Positions 1 through 8,482 are shown, numbered from the stretch's first letter. The stretch: DNA of 11,265 bases from Actinomycetota bacterium (GCA_023380915.1 JAMCSM010000191.1:37839-49103), one strand, 5' to 3'. Notes: generated by a model from the sequence alone, not told the origin. A program made the numbers and translations.

Positions 1-785
<785 letters not shown>

Positions 786-802
786 TTTAAGAAATAAAAA
801 TA

Positions 803-850
803 ATATTTGCAAAAAATAAAAAAATGTTAATAATAGTTATATTTGCAAAA
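803..850. repeat. Pair of 12-base direct repeats with TTTGCAAA palindromes
   Basis: The 116-base gap between tgt and yajC (786-901) contains ATATTTGCAAAA twice, at 803-814 and 839-850, exactly 36 bases apart from start to start. Each copy holds the self-complementary octamer TTTGCAAA (806-813 and 842-849). The arrangement resembles a pair of operator sites on nearly the same helix face, since 36 bases is about 3.4 turns. This is the longest gap in the window and the most likely place for a promoter driving yajC-secD-secF. No convincing -35/-10 pair with 16-18 base spacing was found. The repeat is directly seen; a regulatory role is inference, and chance in A+T-rich DNA is possible. Confidence 0.4.
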
Positions 851-888
851 CAAGTATTTGGCATAATGTCAAGTAGAAATATTAACAA

Positions 889-895
889 AAAGGTG
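889..895 (+). promoter_or_regulatory. Ribosome binding site that sets the yajC start
   Basis: AAAGGTG lies 6 bases before the ATG at 902. The frame is also open further upstream to an ATG at 824, but no purine-rich Shine-Dalgarno element precedes that codon and the extra 26 residues would consist of intergenic sequence. The site therefore supports 902 as the start. Confidence 0.75.
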
Positions 896-901
896 AAAAT
901 A

Positions 902-1357
902 ATGAAAAATATTAGTAAAAATAAATTAGGCAAATTAATTACAATAACAGTTACTGCTGTTCTGATTGTATTTATAGGCATAATTTCATTTGGCTGTCTT
1001 CCTTTAACAGGAACTGCCGGCAGTACTACTGTAGCTACAAATGCTGACGGAACACCTGTTCAGCCTTCTTTTCTTGCAAAATACGGCACATGGTTATGGC
1101 TGATAGTTTTGGTTGTTGCTTTTTATTTTCTTTTAATAAGGCCGCAAAGAATGAGATCAAAAACACAACAGGATTTGCTTGGCAATCTTCAAAGGGGCGA
1201 TGAAATAGTAACAGTTGGAGGAATGTATGGAAAAATTAAAGATGTGGGCGCAGATTCAATTATTATTACTATTTCAAGCGGTGTAGACGTAAAAATTTCC
1301 AAAAGCGCGATTGCGCGAAAAATATCACATGATATAACAACATCAGATAGAAAATAA
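902..1357 (+). CDS. yajC: Sec translocon accessory subunit YajC with an extra N-terminal hydrophobic segment
   Basis: YajC is a small inner-membrane protein that associates with SecD and SecF and supports Sec-dependent export. The protein is 151 residues from the ATG at 902. The canonical part is the transmembrane helix at about residues 63-79, followed by LIRPQRMRSK (family signature RPQ plus a basic stretch) and a soluble domain with GDEIVTVGGMYGKI at about 99-112. Unusually, an additional hydrophobic segment lies at about residues 12-31 after a lysine-rich start. It ends in SFGC (Cys32) and is followed by a Thr/Gly/Ala-rich linker of about 30 residues. It could be a signal anchor, a cleaved signal peptide or a weak lipoprotein signal; residue -3 to the Cys is Ser, which fits a lipobox poorly. 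secD follows after 12 bases, the standard yajC-secD-secF arrangement. Identity is sure; the topology of the N-terminus is not. Confidence 0.95.
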   Translation: MKNISKNKLGKLITITVTAVLIVFIGIISFGCLPLTGTAGSTTVATNADGTPVQPSFLAKYGTWLWLIVLVVAFYFLLIRPQRMRSKTQQDLLGNLQRGDEIVTVGGMYGKIKDVGADSIIITISSGVDVKISKSAIARKISHDITTSDRK

Positions 1358-1369
1358 CTTGTTCCTGAT

Positions 1370-2653
1370 ATGAGACAAAACAGGCTAAACATTGCAGTTA
1401 TAATTATCTTTATTATAATTACCGGTCTTGCAGTCTGGAGCATTTTAACTTCCCCTGTTAAACTGGGTCTTGATTTGAAAGGTGGAACTCAGGTTATTTT
1501 AAAGGCAACCCAGCTTCAAACAAAAGAAAGTACATCTGAAACAAAAACAGGAGGATCAGTTAGCGGTGATGCCATAGATAAAGCCATGCTTATAATGTTA
1601 AACAGGATTGATAAGCTCGGCATATCGGAACCTCTTGTAACCAAGGATTTTTCAAATAATATAGTTGTTCAACTTCCGGGTGTTGATAATCCCGACAGGG
1701 CAGTAGAAGTAATAGGCAAAACTGCTCAGCTTGAATTTAAAATAGTTGAAGGGTTTGATGATAATGGAAACTATAAACTTGGGCCTACCCTTATTACCGG
1801 AGACAAGCTTTCAAATGCAAAAGCCGGGTATGATAATAACGGACAGGTAATAGTACAATTCAGTTTTAACTCAGAAGGAGCAAAGCAGTTTGAAAAAGTT
1901 ACTTCAGAAAATATCGGCAAGCAGCTTGCAATTGTACTTGACGGTGAGGTAAAATCTGCTCCTGTCATCAGGTCGGTAATTTCAGACAATGGTGTAATTG
2001 AAAATATCGGCAGCCTTGAAGAAGCAAAGGATATAGCTCTTGTGCTTCAAACAGGTGCTTTACCTGTAAATCTTGAGATTCAGGAAGTCAGAACCATAGG
2101 ACCTACTCTCGGACAGGATTCGCTGCAGCAAAGCATGATAGCCGGAGTAATTGGTATCATACTGGTTGCTCTTTTTATGATTATAGTTTTTAGGGGACTG
2201 GGTCTGGTTTCCTTAATAGGTCTTTTCTGCTATATCGCATTATTCTGGGGTATTATTTCCGCACTTAAGACACCTTTAACTTTACCCGGAATAGCCGGTA
2301 TCATTCTTACTATTGGTATTGCAGTAGATGCAAATGTTCTTATTTTTGCCAGAATTAAGGAAGAAATGCTTAAAGGCAAAACAAAAATTGCATCTTTCAG
2401 GGAAGGTTTTAAAAATGCGCTTAAGGCAATCATTGATTCCAATATAACTACATTAATTACTGCTGCCGCATTATACAGGTTTGGAACAGGACCAATCAGA
2501 GGTTTTGCTGTAACCCTTGCAATCGGTATTATTATCAGTATGTTTACAGCCATTATATTAATCAGAGCAATATTATTTCTTGCAGTTAATTCCAGAGTTA
2601 TGACTCCCGGTTTTATTGGTATAAGAAAATCTGAAATAAAGAAGGTACAATAG
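1370..2653 (+). CDS. secD: Protein translocase subunit SecD
   Basis: SecD pairs with SecF as an RND-type, proton-motive-force-driven helper that pulls preproteins through SecYEG. The protein has 427 residues, the compact form usual in Gram-positive-type bacteria (E. coli SecD is about 615). It starts with a transmembrane helix (about 7-24), then the D1 motif LGLDLKGGTQV (32-42), an extracytoplasmic domain to about 250, and five further helices from about 255 to 406. The D4 motif GIAVDANVLIFARIKEE is at 316-332, with Asp320 in the position implicated in proton transfer in E. coli. FGTGPIRGFAVTLAIG follows at 371-386. The ATG at 1370 is the first in-frame start after the yajC stop and has no clear Shine-Dalgarno sequence, so translational coupling to yajC is likely. 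secF begins on the base after the TAG stop. Nothing is missing. Confidence 0.98.
   Translation: MRQNRLNIAVIIIFIIITGLAVWSILTSPVKLGLDLKGGTQVILKATQLQTKESTSETKTGGSVSGDAIDKAMLIMLNRIDKLGISEPLVTKDFSNNIVVQLPGVDNPDRAVEVIGKTAQLEFKIVEGFDDNGNYKLGPTLITGDKLSNAKAGYDNNGQVIVQFSFNSEGAKQFEKVTSENIGKQLAIVLDGEVKSAPVIRSVISDNGVIENIGSLEEAKDIALVLQTGALPVNLEIQEVRTIGPTLGQDSLQQSMIAGVIGIILVALFMIIVFRGLGLVSLIGLFCYIALFWGIISALKTPLTLPGIAGIILTIGIAVDANVLIFARIKEEMLKGKTKIASFREGFKNALKAIIDSNITTLITAAALYRFGTGPIRGFAVTLAIGIIISMFTAIILIRAILFLAVNSRVMTPGFIGIRKSEIKKVQ
2641..2645 (+). promoter_or_regulatory. Ribosome binding site for the secF TTG start
   Basis: GAAGG, lying inside the last codons of secD, is 8 bases before the TTG at 2654. 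It supports use of this non-ATG codon directly after the secD stop. Confidence 0.7.
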
Positions 2654-3556
2654 TTGGCAAAAGAAAAGGAAGTATCAGTCAGCAGGTCTTACAAATTTGA
2701 TTTTATTGGCAAGGGAAAAATATGGTTTGTTGTTTCTCTGGTCATAATAATTACAGGAATAGTGTTTTTCTCCATAAGGGGTTTTAATTATGGGATAGAT
2801 TTTCTTGGCGGAAACCTTATGGAAGTTAAATTCAAACAGGATGTACCGGTTTCCCAGTTAAGAAAAGTAATGGAAGAAACAGGTTATGGTAAATCTATCC
2901 TTCAAAGTACAGCACCTGATCAATACATCATAAGAACAGTTCCAATAAACAATGATCAAAAAAATAAGATACTTGACAATCTGGATAAAAAGATTGGTAT
3001 TGAAAGGCCGCTTGTTCAGGACAGAAACGTAGCTGCAGGTTTTTCAAAACAAATTACGAAAAATGCATTAATTGCTGTAGCCATAAGTCTGGCAGGAATA
3101 TTAATATATATATGGATAAGATTTGAAGTTAGATTTGCGATAATCGGTATTTTTGAATTATTGCATGATTTACTGATTGTGCTTGGTTTTTATGCCATAA
3201 CCTTCAGGGAATTCAATACAACAACTATTGCTGTTATTTTAACTATTCTGGGTTATTCTTTAACTGACGGTATAATTATTTTTGACAGAATACGTGAAGA
3301 ATTAAGGATAAATAAAAAAGAGAAATTATTTACTCTTGTAAATTATTCCATAAATAAAACTTTGGTAAGATCATTAAGTACAGTTAGTACAACTTTATTC
3401 CCTATTATAATCCTTTTAATAGTTGGAAATGAGACATTAAAGGATTTTGCAATCGGCTTATTTGTTGGAATCATATCAGGAAGTTATTCATCCATATTCA
3501 TAGGCAGCCCGCTACTGATAGCATGGAATAACAGATTCCCAAAGTATAAAAAATAA
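2654..3556 (+). CDS. secF: Protein translocase subunit SecF
   Basis: SecF is the membrane partner of SecD. The protein has 300 residues, normal for the family, starting at TTG immediately after the secD stop. The layout is one N-terminal helix (about 23-41), the F1 motif YGIDFLGG (46-53), a short extracytoplasmic domain to about 135, then five helices. LLHDLLIVLGFYAI (169-182) matches the family's conserved LxHD region. The F4 motif reads GYSLTDGIIIFDRIREE (200-216), where most members have GYSxNDTIVVFDR; the Asp205 and FDRIRE are kept while Asn and Thr become Thr and Gly. NKTLVRSLSTVSTT (234-247) is the usual following loop. The TTG start and zero gap suggest translation tightly tied to secD, which would fit 1:1 production. 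recJ follows one base later. Identity is sure; the effect of the F4 substitutions is unknown. Confidence 0.97.
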   Translation: MAKEKEVSVSRSYKFDFIGKGKIWFVVSLVIIITGIVFFSIRGFNYGIDFLGGNLMEVKFKQDVPVSQLRKVMEETGYGKSILQSTAPDQYIIRTVPINNDQKNKILDNLDKKIGIERPLVQDRNVAAGFSKQITKNALIAVAISLAGILIYIWIRFEVRFAIIGIFELLHDLLIVLGFYAITFREFNTTTIAVILTILGYSLTDGIIIFDRIREELRINKKEKLFTLVNYSINKTLVRSLSTVSTTLFPIIILLIVGNETLKDFAIGLFVGIISGSYSSIFIGSPLLIAWNNRFPKYKK

Positions 3557-3557
3557 A

Positions 3558-5486
3558 ATGCCTCAAATACCAGAAAACTGGATATCAATTGAGCAAAAAG
3601 AAGATTTTCCATTGCAGTCATCCAATAATTTTTTATCAAATTATCCTGATGCTGTCTTAAAAATACTGGTTAAAAACGGATTTGACAGCGAACAAAAAAT
3701 AATAGATTTTGTAAAAACTGATGAAGGCAGAAAATTTACCGGTTTTTTATCAAAATATTGTGAGATTTTTTTAAAAATTCTTTTAAACCGGGGAATATAT
3801 ACGCAGGAAAATATTTATAAATATTTGAAATCCCCGCAAGGTAAAGATTTTTATGATCCTTTTCTTCTGCCGAATATGGATACCGCTGTTGAAAGGCTGC
3901 TTAAGGCAATTAAAAACAATGAAAATATATTAATTTTCGGGGATTATGATGCAGATGGAATAATAAGTACAACCCTGATTTATAATTTCCTGAAAAAATT
4001 AGGATTAAATGTACAATTTAAAATACCCTCAAGAGTTGAAGATGGTTATGATATCAGCCTTGAATTTATAAAAAAGCTTAATAAAGAACAGCCCTCAATA
4101 TCCCTTATAATTTGTGTGGATTGCGGGTCAAACAGTAATGAAGTAAAAGAATATATCAGTAAAAATAAGGATAATCCGGATATTATTGTTTGTGACCACC
4201 ATAAGATGTCTGATTCATCTTTACCATATCTTACTGATGAAAGCCGTTTTATTATAGTGAATCCGCATGACAGGAAATCAAATTATCCTTTCAGGTATTT
4301 AAGCGGCGGCGGAGTGACTTTTAAATTTATAAATGCGGTGTTAATAAAACTTGAAGCCGGGTTAAAAAATTTGTTTGAAAAAAGTTATCTTACAGATTTA
4401 CTTGATCTGGTTGCCATTTCAACGATTGCAGATTTAATGCCGTTAACTGATGAAAACAGGTTAATAGTAAAGTGGGGACTTGAAGTTCTTAAAGATTCAA
4501 AAAATACAGGTTTAAAAAAGCTGATTGAGTTGACACTGCCTCAAAAAAATAATCTGACAGTATATGATGTCGGATACATTATTGCTCCAAGGCTGAATGC
4601 CTCCGGAAGGATAAAAGATGCAGAAAAAAGCTTCAAACTTTTAACATGTAATTTGGATGAAGCAGAGTGTCTTATTAACGAGGTTAATGAATTTAATAAT
4701 GAAAGAAAAAAAATGCAGGATGAGATGCTTAAAGGTATTATTTCAAATAAGGAATTTGATTTTGATTATATAAAAAAATATCACAAAATATTTATTGAAA
4801 AATCTCCGGACTGGCCCGAAGGTTTGCTTGGAATAGTTGCTTCAGATCTTGTTAAAATATTAAATATTCCGGTATTGTTATTTAAAGAGGATAAAAAGAA
4901 ATATAAAGGTTCGGGAAGAAGCATAAATGAATTTGATTTATATGATAATTTAAGTAAATTAAGCATGTTTTTTAAAAAATTTGGCGGTCACAGAATGGCT
5001 TGCGGACTTACCCTAAAAGATACTTCAAATGACGAGCTGCCAGGTAAAGAAAACAAGGAAAATAATTATCTTAAATTTAAAAAGGAAATGATAAAAATAG
5101 CTTACGCAGAACTTTCTGCAATAAATACAGAGAAGAAGTATTATTATGATCTTGAAATAAATTTTGATGATCTGTCAATTTCTCTGGCAAGACAGTTAAA
5201 ACTTCTTGAGCCGTTTGGAATTGAAAATTCAAAACCTGTTTTTTTAATTAAAGACTGTAAAATCATGGAAATAATTTCCTTAAAGAACGGAAAACATTTA
5301 AGTATGAAGATTAAAAATAAAGGCTCTTATAAAAAGGCAATATATTTTAATATAAAAGATGAAATTATTGAAAAGCTAAATAAAATTCCCACTGACACCC
5401 GTATTTCCATCTTATCTTCAATAGAAGAAACCATTTACAACAACTCATCCTATTTACAATTAGTTATTTTAGATTTATTTTATTAA
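3558..5486 (+). CDS. recJ: Single-stranded-DNA-specific 5'-3' exonuclease RecJ, with a repeated N-terminal segment
   Basis: RecJ degrades single-stranded DNA from the 5' end in recombination, mismatch and base-excision repair. The protein has 642 residues. The DHH phosphoesterase domain shows FGDYDADG (127-134), VDCGS (187-191), CDHH (212-215) and NPHD (235-238), which supply the metal ligands, then DLVAISTIADLMPLTDENR (283-301) and PRLNASGRI (344-352). The DHHA1 part has DWPEGLLGIVASDL (418-431), GSGRS (451-455) and FGGHRMACG (475-483), followed by a C-terminal OB-type domain. In the DHHA1 motif most RecJ have W-H-x-G; here it is W-P-E-G. Before the first DHH motif, residues 33-60 and 71-98 repeat one another. 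A lysine/asparagine-rich insert lies near 490-505. The ATG at 3558 follows the secF stop by one base and lacks a strong Shine-Dalgarno sequence, so coupling to secF is likely. Function is confident; the repeat's role is unknown. Confidence 0.97.
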   Translation: MPQIPENWISIEQKEDFPLQSSNNFLSNYPDAVLKILVKNGFDSEQKIIDFVKTDEGRKFTGFLSKYCEIFLKILLNRGIYTQENIYKYLKSPQGKDFYDPFLLPNMDTAVERLLKAIKNNENILIFGDYDADGIISTTLIYNFLKKLGLNVQFKIPSRVEDGYDISLEFIKKLNKEQPSISLIICVDCGSNSNEVKEYISKNKDNPDIIVCDHHKMSDSSLPYLTDESRFIIVNPHDRKSNYPFRYLSGGGVTFKFINAVLIKLEAGLKNLFEKSYLTDLLDLVAISTIADLMPLTDENRLIVKWGLEVLKDSKNTGLKKLIELTLPQKNNLTVYDVGYIIAPRLNASGRIKDAEKSFKLLTCNLDEAECLINEVNEFNNERKKMQDEMLKGIISNKEFDFDYIKKYHKIFIEKSPDWPEGLLGIVASDLVKILNIPVLLFKEDKKKYKGSGRSINEFDLYDNLSKLSMFFKKFGGHRMACGLTLKDTSNDELPGKENKENNYLKFKKEMIKIAYAELSAINTEKKYYYDLEINFDDLSISLARQLKLLEPFGIENSKPVFLIKDCKIMEIISLKNGKHLSMKIKNKGSYKKAIYFNIKDEIIEKLNKIPTDTRISILSSIEETIYNNSSYLQLVILDLFY

Positions 5487-5521
5487 AATAATAACGGTAA
5501 TATAATTTGTATTATTATTTT
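5485..5521 (+). other. A/T-only inverted repeat between recJ and rel, possible weak terminator
   Basis: The arms AAAATAATAA (5485-5494) and TTATTATTTT (5512-5521) are perfectly complementary around a 17-base loop, and the second arm runs into more T. With no G-C pair in the stem it is weak as an intrinsic terminator. The loop also contains TATAAT (5501-5506), which could be a -10 element for rel, but I see no matching -35. The repeat is seen; either role is speculative. Confidence 0.25.
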
Positions 5522-5547
5522 TTAAAATAAGAGGTTTAAGATTAATA

Positions 5548-7791
5548 ATGATTTTACCTGAACAGGCAAGCAGAATTGCTGAAAATTACAGCAATCTGCA
5601 AAAAATTGAAAATATTGATATTGATAAAAATTATGAGGAACTTATTTGCCTAATTAAATCATATAATCCGAAGGCAAATGAAAACCTTATCCATAAGGCA
5701 TACATGATTGCCAGAAAATATCATGAACCTCAATTCAGGAAATCAGGAGAGCCATTCATAATTCATCCTCTTGAAGTTGCCAAGATTCTGGCACATATAG
5801 AACTTGATGAAGCATCAATAATTGCTGCAATTCTTCATGATCTTGTTGAAGATACCGAATTTACAATTGCAAGAGTTAAGGAAGAATTTGGTGAAGAAAT
5901 TGCAAATATAATAAATGGCGTAACAAAACTTGATAAAATAATTTTTCATTCAAAAGAGGAAAGACAGGTTGAAAATCTAAGGAAAATGATTATTGCCATG
6001 TCTGAAGATGTAAGGATAATTATAATCAAACTTGCTGACAGGCTTCATAACATGAGAACCCTTTCTTCTTTAAGCAAGGAAAAAATGCAGTTAAAATCCA
6101 TTGAAACTCTGGAAGTATATGCGCCAATAGCTCACAGACTGGGTATCTTTCAGATTAAATCTGAACTTGAAGATTTAAGTTTTAAATATCTTTATCCAAG
6201 GCAGTATGTAAAAATAAAAAAGATGCTTAGCGAAAAAGTTGAGGAACGAAGAGAACTCATTGATGAAGCAATAGAAACCGTAAAGGAAAAACTAAATGAA
6301 GTTGGAATTTATGCTGAGATTAATGGGCGTGTAAAAAATTATTACAGTATTTATAATAAACTTACTGCAGGAAACAGAACATTTGAAAATATATATGATC
6401 TTATTGCCATAAGAATAATTGTTAATGATTTGAAAAGCTGCTATGGTGTCCTTGGAATTATTCATTCCATATGGAAGCCTGTCCCCGGAAGATTTAAGGA
6501 TTTTATTGCAAACCCCAAATTTAATATGTATCAGTCACTTCATACTACAGTAATGGGGAAAAAAGGTGTTCCCATTGAAATTCAGATAAGAACATTCGAG
6601 ATGCACAAAATTGCAGAATATGGTATTGCTGCCCACTATAAATACAAGGAAGGAGATATAAAATTAGATGAATTTGATAAAAGGATTGCATGGATAAGAC
6701 AGCTTCTTGACTGGCAGAAAGAATTAAAAAGCCCGCAGGATTATATGGAATCTCTCAAACTTGACTTATTTGAAGATGAGGTGTTTGTTTTTACACCTAA
6801 GGGAAAAGTTATAAATCTTCCGAGAAAATCTACCGTAATTGATTTTGCTTATGCAATACACACTGATATCGGTCAGAACTGCATAGGAGCAAAAATTAAT
6901 GGACAGATGGTTCCCATTGAAACAGTTCTAGAAAACGGTGATATTGTTGAAATTATAGTCTCCAAGACTCCAAAAGGTCCAAGCAGAGACTGGCTGAATG
7001 TAGTAAAAACAGCAAAAGCAATAAATAAGATAAAACAATGGTTCAGCAGGGAAGAAAGACAGGAATCCTTAAATGCAGGTAAGGAAATTATGTTAAAAAT
7101 ATTAAGAAAAAACGGGCTTTCCTTTAAAACAGTAAATCTTAACGTATTTGAAGATGTAGCAAGGGAAATGACTTTTGATAAAGCAGAAACATTGTTTAGA
7201 AATATTGGTACACATAAGGTGTCCGCTCATCAGGTTTTCACAAAAATCATCAAGAAACTAAATCAGCAGGACAACCAGGTAAAGGAAATGACTCTTGAAG
7301 ACATACATCAGAAAGAGCAAATAAGAAGACCCGGAAGCGGTATTAATGTAAAAGGTATGGAAGGGGTTCTTGTCTTTATGGCTAAATGCTGCAATCCTGT
7401 TCCGGGAGACAGAATTATTGGTTATATAACCAGAGGGAGAGGCATCTCGGTTCACAGGGAAGACTGCATTAACTTTAAAAATCTTTTAAAAAATGAAGAA
7501 TCAAGAATAATAGAAGTAAACTGGGATAAAAATGCTCCATTAAAGTTTAATGTTGAAATTGAAATCGAAGCACTTGACAGGACAAAACTGCTTAAGGATA
7601 TTACAAATGTAATCAGTGAATATGATTTAAATATTATTTCTGCAACAGGAGGAATTCAAAGGAAAAACGGTTTTGCCAAATTCAGATTAACAATTGAGGT
7701 TTCAAATAAATACATATTAAAAGATGTGATTAATAACTTAAGAAATGTTGATTCTGTCTATGATGTTTACAGAGTCCTGCCGAAAGGTTAA
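5548..7791 (+). CDS. rel: Bifunctional (p)ppGpp synthetase/hydrolase Rel (RelA/SpoT family)
   Basis: The enzyme makes and degrades the alarmone (p)ppGpp, the stringent-response signal raised by uncharged tRNA on the ribosome. The 747 residues match long Rel proteins. The HD hydrolase domain has His73, HDLVED (97-102) and DRLHNMRT (164-171), so hydrolysis should be active. The synthetase domain has YYSIYNKL (265-272), YDLIAIRI (283-290), GRFKDFI (314-320), YQSLHTT (328-334) and EIQIRT (344-349). RFKD matches the RxKD form of bifunctional Rel rather than the ExDD form of synthetase-only RelA. Next come TGS (about 407-470), a helical region, a zinc-finger-like domain with CC (614-615), His636 and Cys640, and a C-terminal ACT domain (about 667-747). 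The ATG at 5548 is the only plausible start. GAGGT (5531-5535) lies 12 bases before it, a long spacing that may mean modest initiation. The MBL gene starts two bases after the stop. Confidence 0.98.
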   Translation: MILPEQASRIAENYSNLQKIENIDIDKNYEELICLIKSYNPKANENLIHKAYMIARKYHEPQFRKSGEPFIIHPLEVAKILAHIELDEASIIAAILHDLVEDTEFTIARVKEEFGEEIANIINGVTKLDKIIFHSKEERQVENLRKMIIAMSEDVRIIIIKLADRLHNMRTLSSLSKEKMQLKSIETLEVYAPIAHRLGIFQIKSELEDLSFKYLYPRQYVKIKKMLSEKVEERRELIDEAIETVKEKLNEVGIYAEINGRVKNYYSIYNKLTAGNRTFENIYDLIAIRIIVNDLKSCYGVLGIIHSIWKPVPGRFKDFIANPKFNMYQSLHTTVMGKKGVPIEIQIRTFEMHKIAEYGIAAHYKYKEGDIKLDEFDKRIAWIRQLLDWQKELKSPQDYMESLKLDLFEDEVFVFTPKGKVINLPRKSTVIDFAYAIHTDIGQNCIGAKINGQMVPIETVLENGDIVEIIVSKTPKGPSRDWLNVVKTAKAINKIKQWFSREERQESLNAGKEIMLKILRKNGLSFKTVNLNVFEDVAREMTFDKAETLFRNIGTHKVSAHQVFTKIIKKLNQQDNQVKEMTLEDIHQKEQIRRPGSGINVKGMEGVLVFMAKCCNPVPGDRIIGYITRGRGISVHREDCINFKNLLKNEESRIIEVNWDKNAPLKFNVEIEIEALDRTKLLKDITNVISEYDLNIISATGGIQRKNGFAKFRLTIEVSNKYILKDVINNLRNVDSVYDVYRVLPKG
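7783..7787 (+). promoter_or_regulatory. Ribosome binding site for the GTG start of the MBL hydrolase gene
   Basis: AAAGG, in the last codons of rel, stands 6 bases before the GTG at 7794. It fixes the non-ATG start and places this gene under the same message as rel. Confidence 0.7.
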
Positions 7792-7793
7792 TT

Positions 7794-8417
7794 GTGGAAA
7801 TAAAAAAATTTATTTTACAATTTTTAGGTGTTAACTGCTACCTTGTAAATTATAAAAACAAATATTTTTTAATTGATCCTGGTTCGGAGTTTGAAAAAAT
7901 AAAAGAATATATTTTAAATCATGAGATAAAGCTTGAGTTTATATTAAATACACATGGTCATTATGATCATATTTCTGCTGTGCCGGAACTGGTGCAGGAA
8001 TTCAGCATTCCTTTCTATGTACATGAAAAGGAAGAAGAAATTATTACAGACCCCCAAAAAAATTTATCTTCAACTTTTTATCCAAATGAATTATCATTAA
8101 AAACTTATAATTTAATTAAGGGAGATTTCAGTAAGGATTTTTTAATCCCTGGACTGGAAATAATGAATTTACCGGGCCATACTCCTGGAAGTATTCTTAT
8201 AAAGATGGAGGAATATTTATTTACGGGAGATGTATTATTTAAGGATTCGATAGGAAGAACTGATCTTCCATGCGGAAACAACAGAGCAATGAATGATTCA
8301 TTAAGGAAGATAAAACGGTTTGATAAAAGTTTTAAAATATTTCCCGGACATGGACCTGAAAGTACTATTGAAACAGAAATTGAAAATAATTTTTTTCTGA
8401 AAAACCTGGTTTTTTAA
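7794..8417 (+). CDS. Metallo-beta-lactamase-fold hydrolase, glyoxalase II-like (YqgX/YcbL type)
   Basis: This cytoplasmic protein of 207 residues has no signal peptide. The signature THGHYDH (53-59) supplies His54, His56, Asp58 and His59. PGHTPGS (127-133) gives His129, TGDVLFKDSIGRTD (144-157) gives Asp146, and FPGHGPEST (183-191) gives His186. This is the complete di-metal ligand set of the hydroxyacylglutathione-hydrolase branch, and the short length without the C-terminal glyoxalase II helical domain fits the YqgX/YcbL group. Members hydrolyse thioesters such as S-lactoylglutathione in vitro, but the natural substrate here is unknown. A gene of this family commonly sits after rel (often with dtd between) and before hisS in Clostridia. 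dtd and hemZ are absent here. Start: GTG at 7794, two bases after rel. Family membership is sure; the substrate is not. Confidence 0.93.
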   Translation: MEIKKFILQFLGVNCYLVNYKNKYFLIDPGSEFEKIKEYILNHEIKLEFILNTHGHYDHISAVPELVQEFSIPFYVHEKEEEIITDPQKNLSSTFYPNELSLKTYNLIKGDFSKDFLIPGLEIMNLPGHTPGSILIKMEEYLFTGDVLFKDSIGRTDLPCGNNRAMNDSLRKIKRFDKSFKIFPGHGPESTIETEIENNFFLKNLVF

Positions 8418-8470
8418 CCATTAAATAAATTCTTTATGTAAAAAATTTTTTATTATTTTATTAATCTAAA

Positions 8471-8477
8471 AGGAAGG
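8471..8477 (+). promoter_or_regulatory. Strong ribosome binding site for the hisS TTG start
   Basis: AGGAAGG lies 5 bases before the TTG at 8483. No in-frame ATG occurs before Met30, inside the conserved N-terminal region, so this site together with the conserved PRGTTD at residues 6-11 fixes the TTG as the start. The surrounding 65-base gap (8418-8482) otherwise holds only A/T-rich sequence, including the palindrome TAAAAAATTTTTTA (8439-8452). Confidence 0.8.
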
Positions 8478-8482
8478 AAATA

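Noticed and set aside
824..901. Longer YajC starting at the ATG at 824
   Set aside because: No Shine-Dalgarno element precedes 824, the extra 26 residues do not resemble a YajC N-terminus, and AAAGGTG is placed correctly for the ATG at 902.
8439..8452. Palindrome TAAAAAATTTTTTA before hisS as a terminator or operator
   Set aside because: It is a simple A-run/T-run with no loop and no G-C pair, common in A+T-rich gaps.
8418..8482. T-box or other tRNA-sensing leader before hisS
   Set aside because: Only 65 bases are available and no specifier loop, T-box sequence or G-C-rich terminator stem is visible. The same holds for the 73 bases before aspS.
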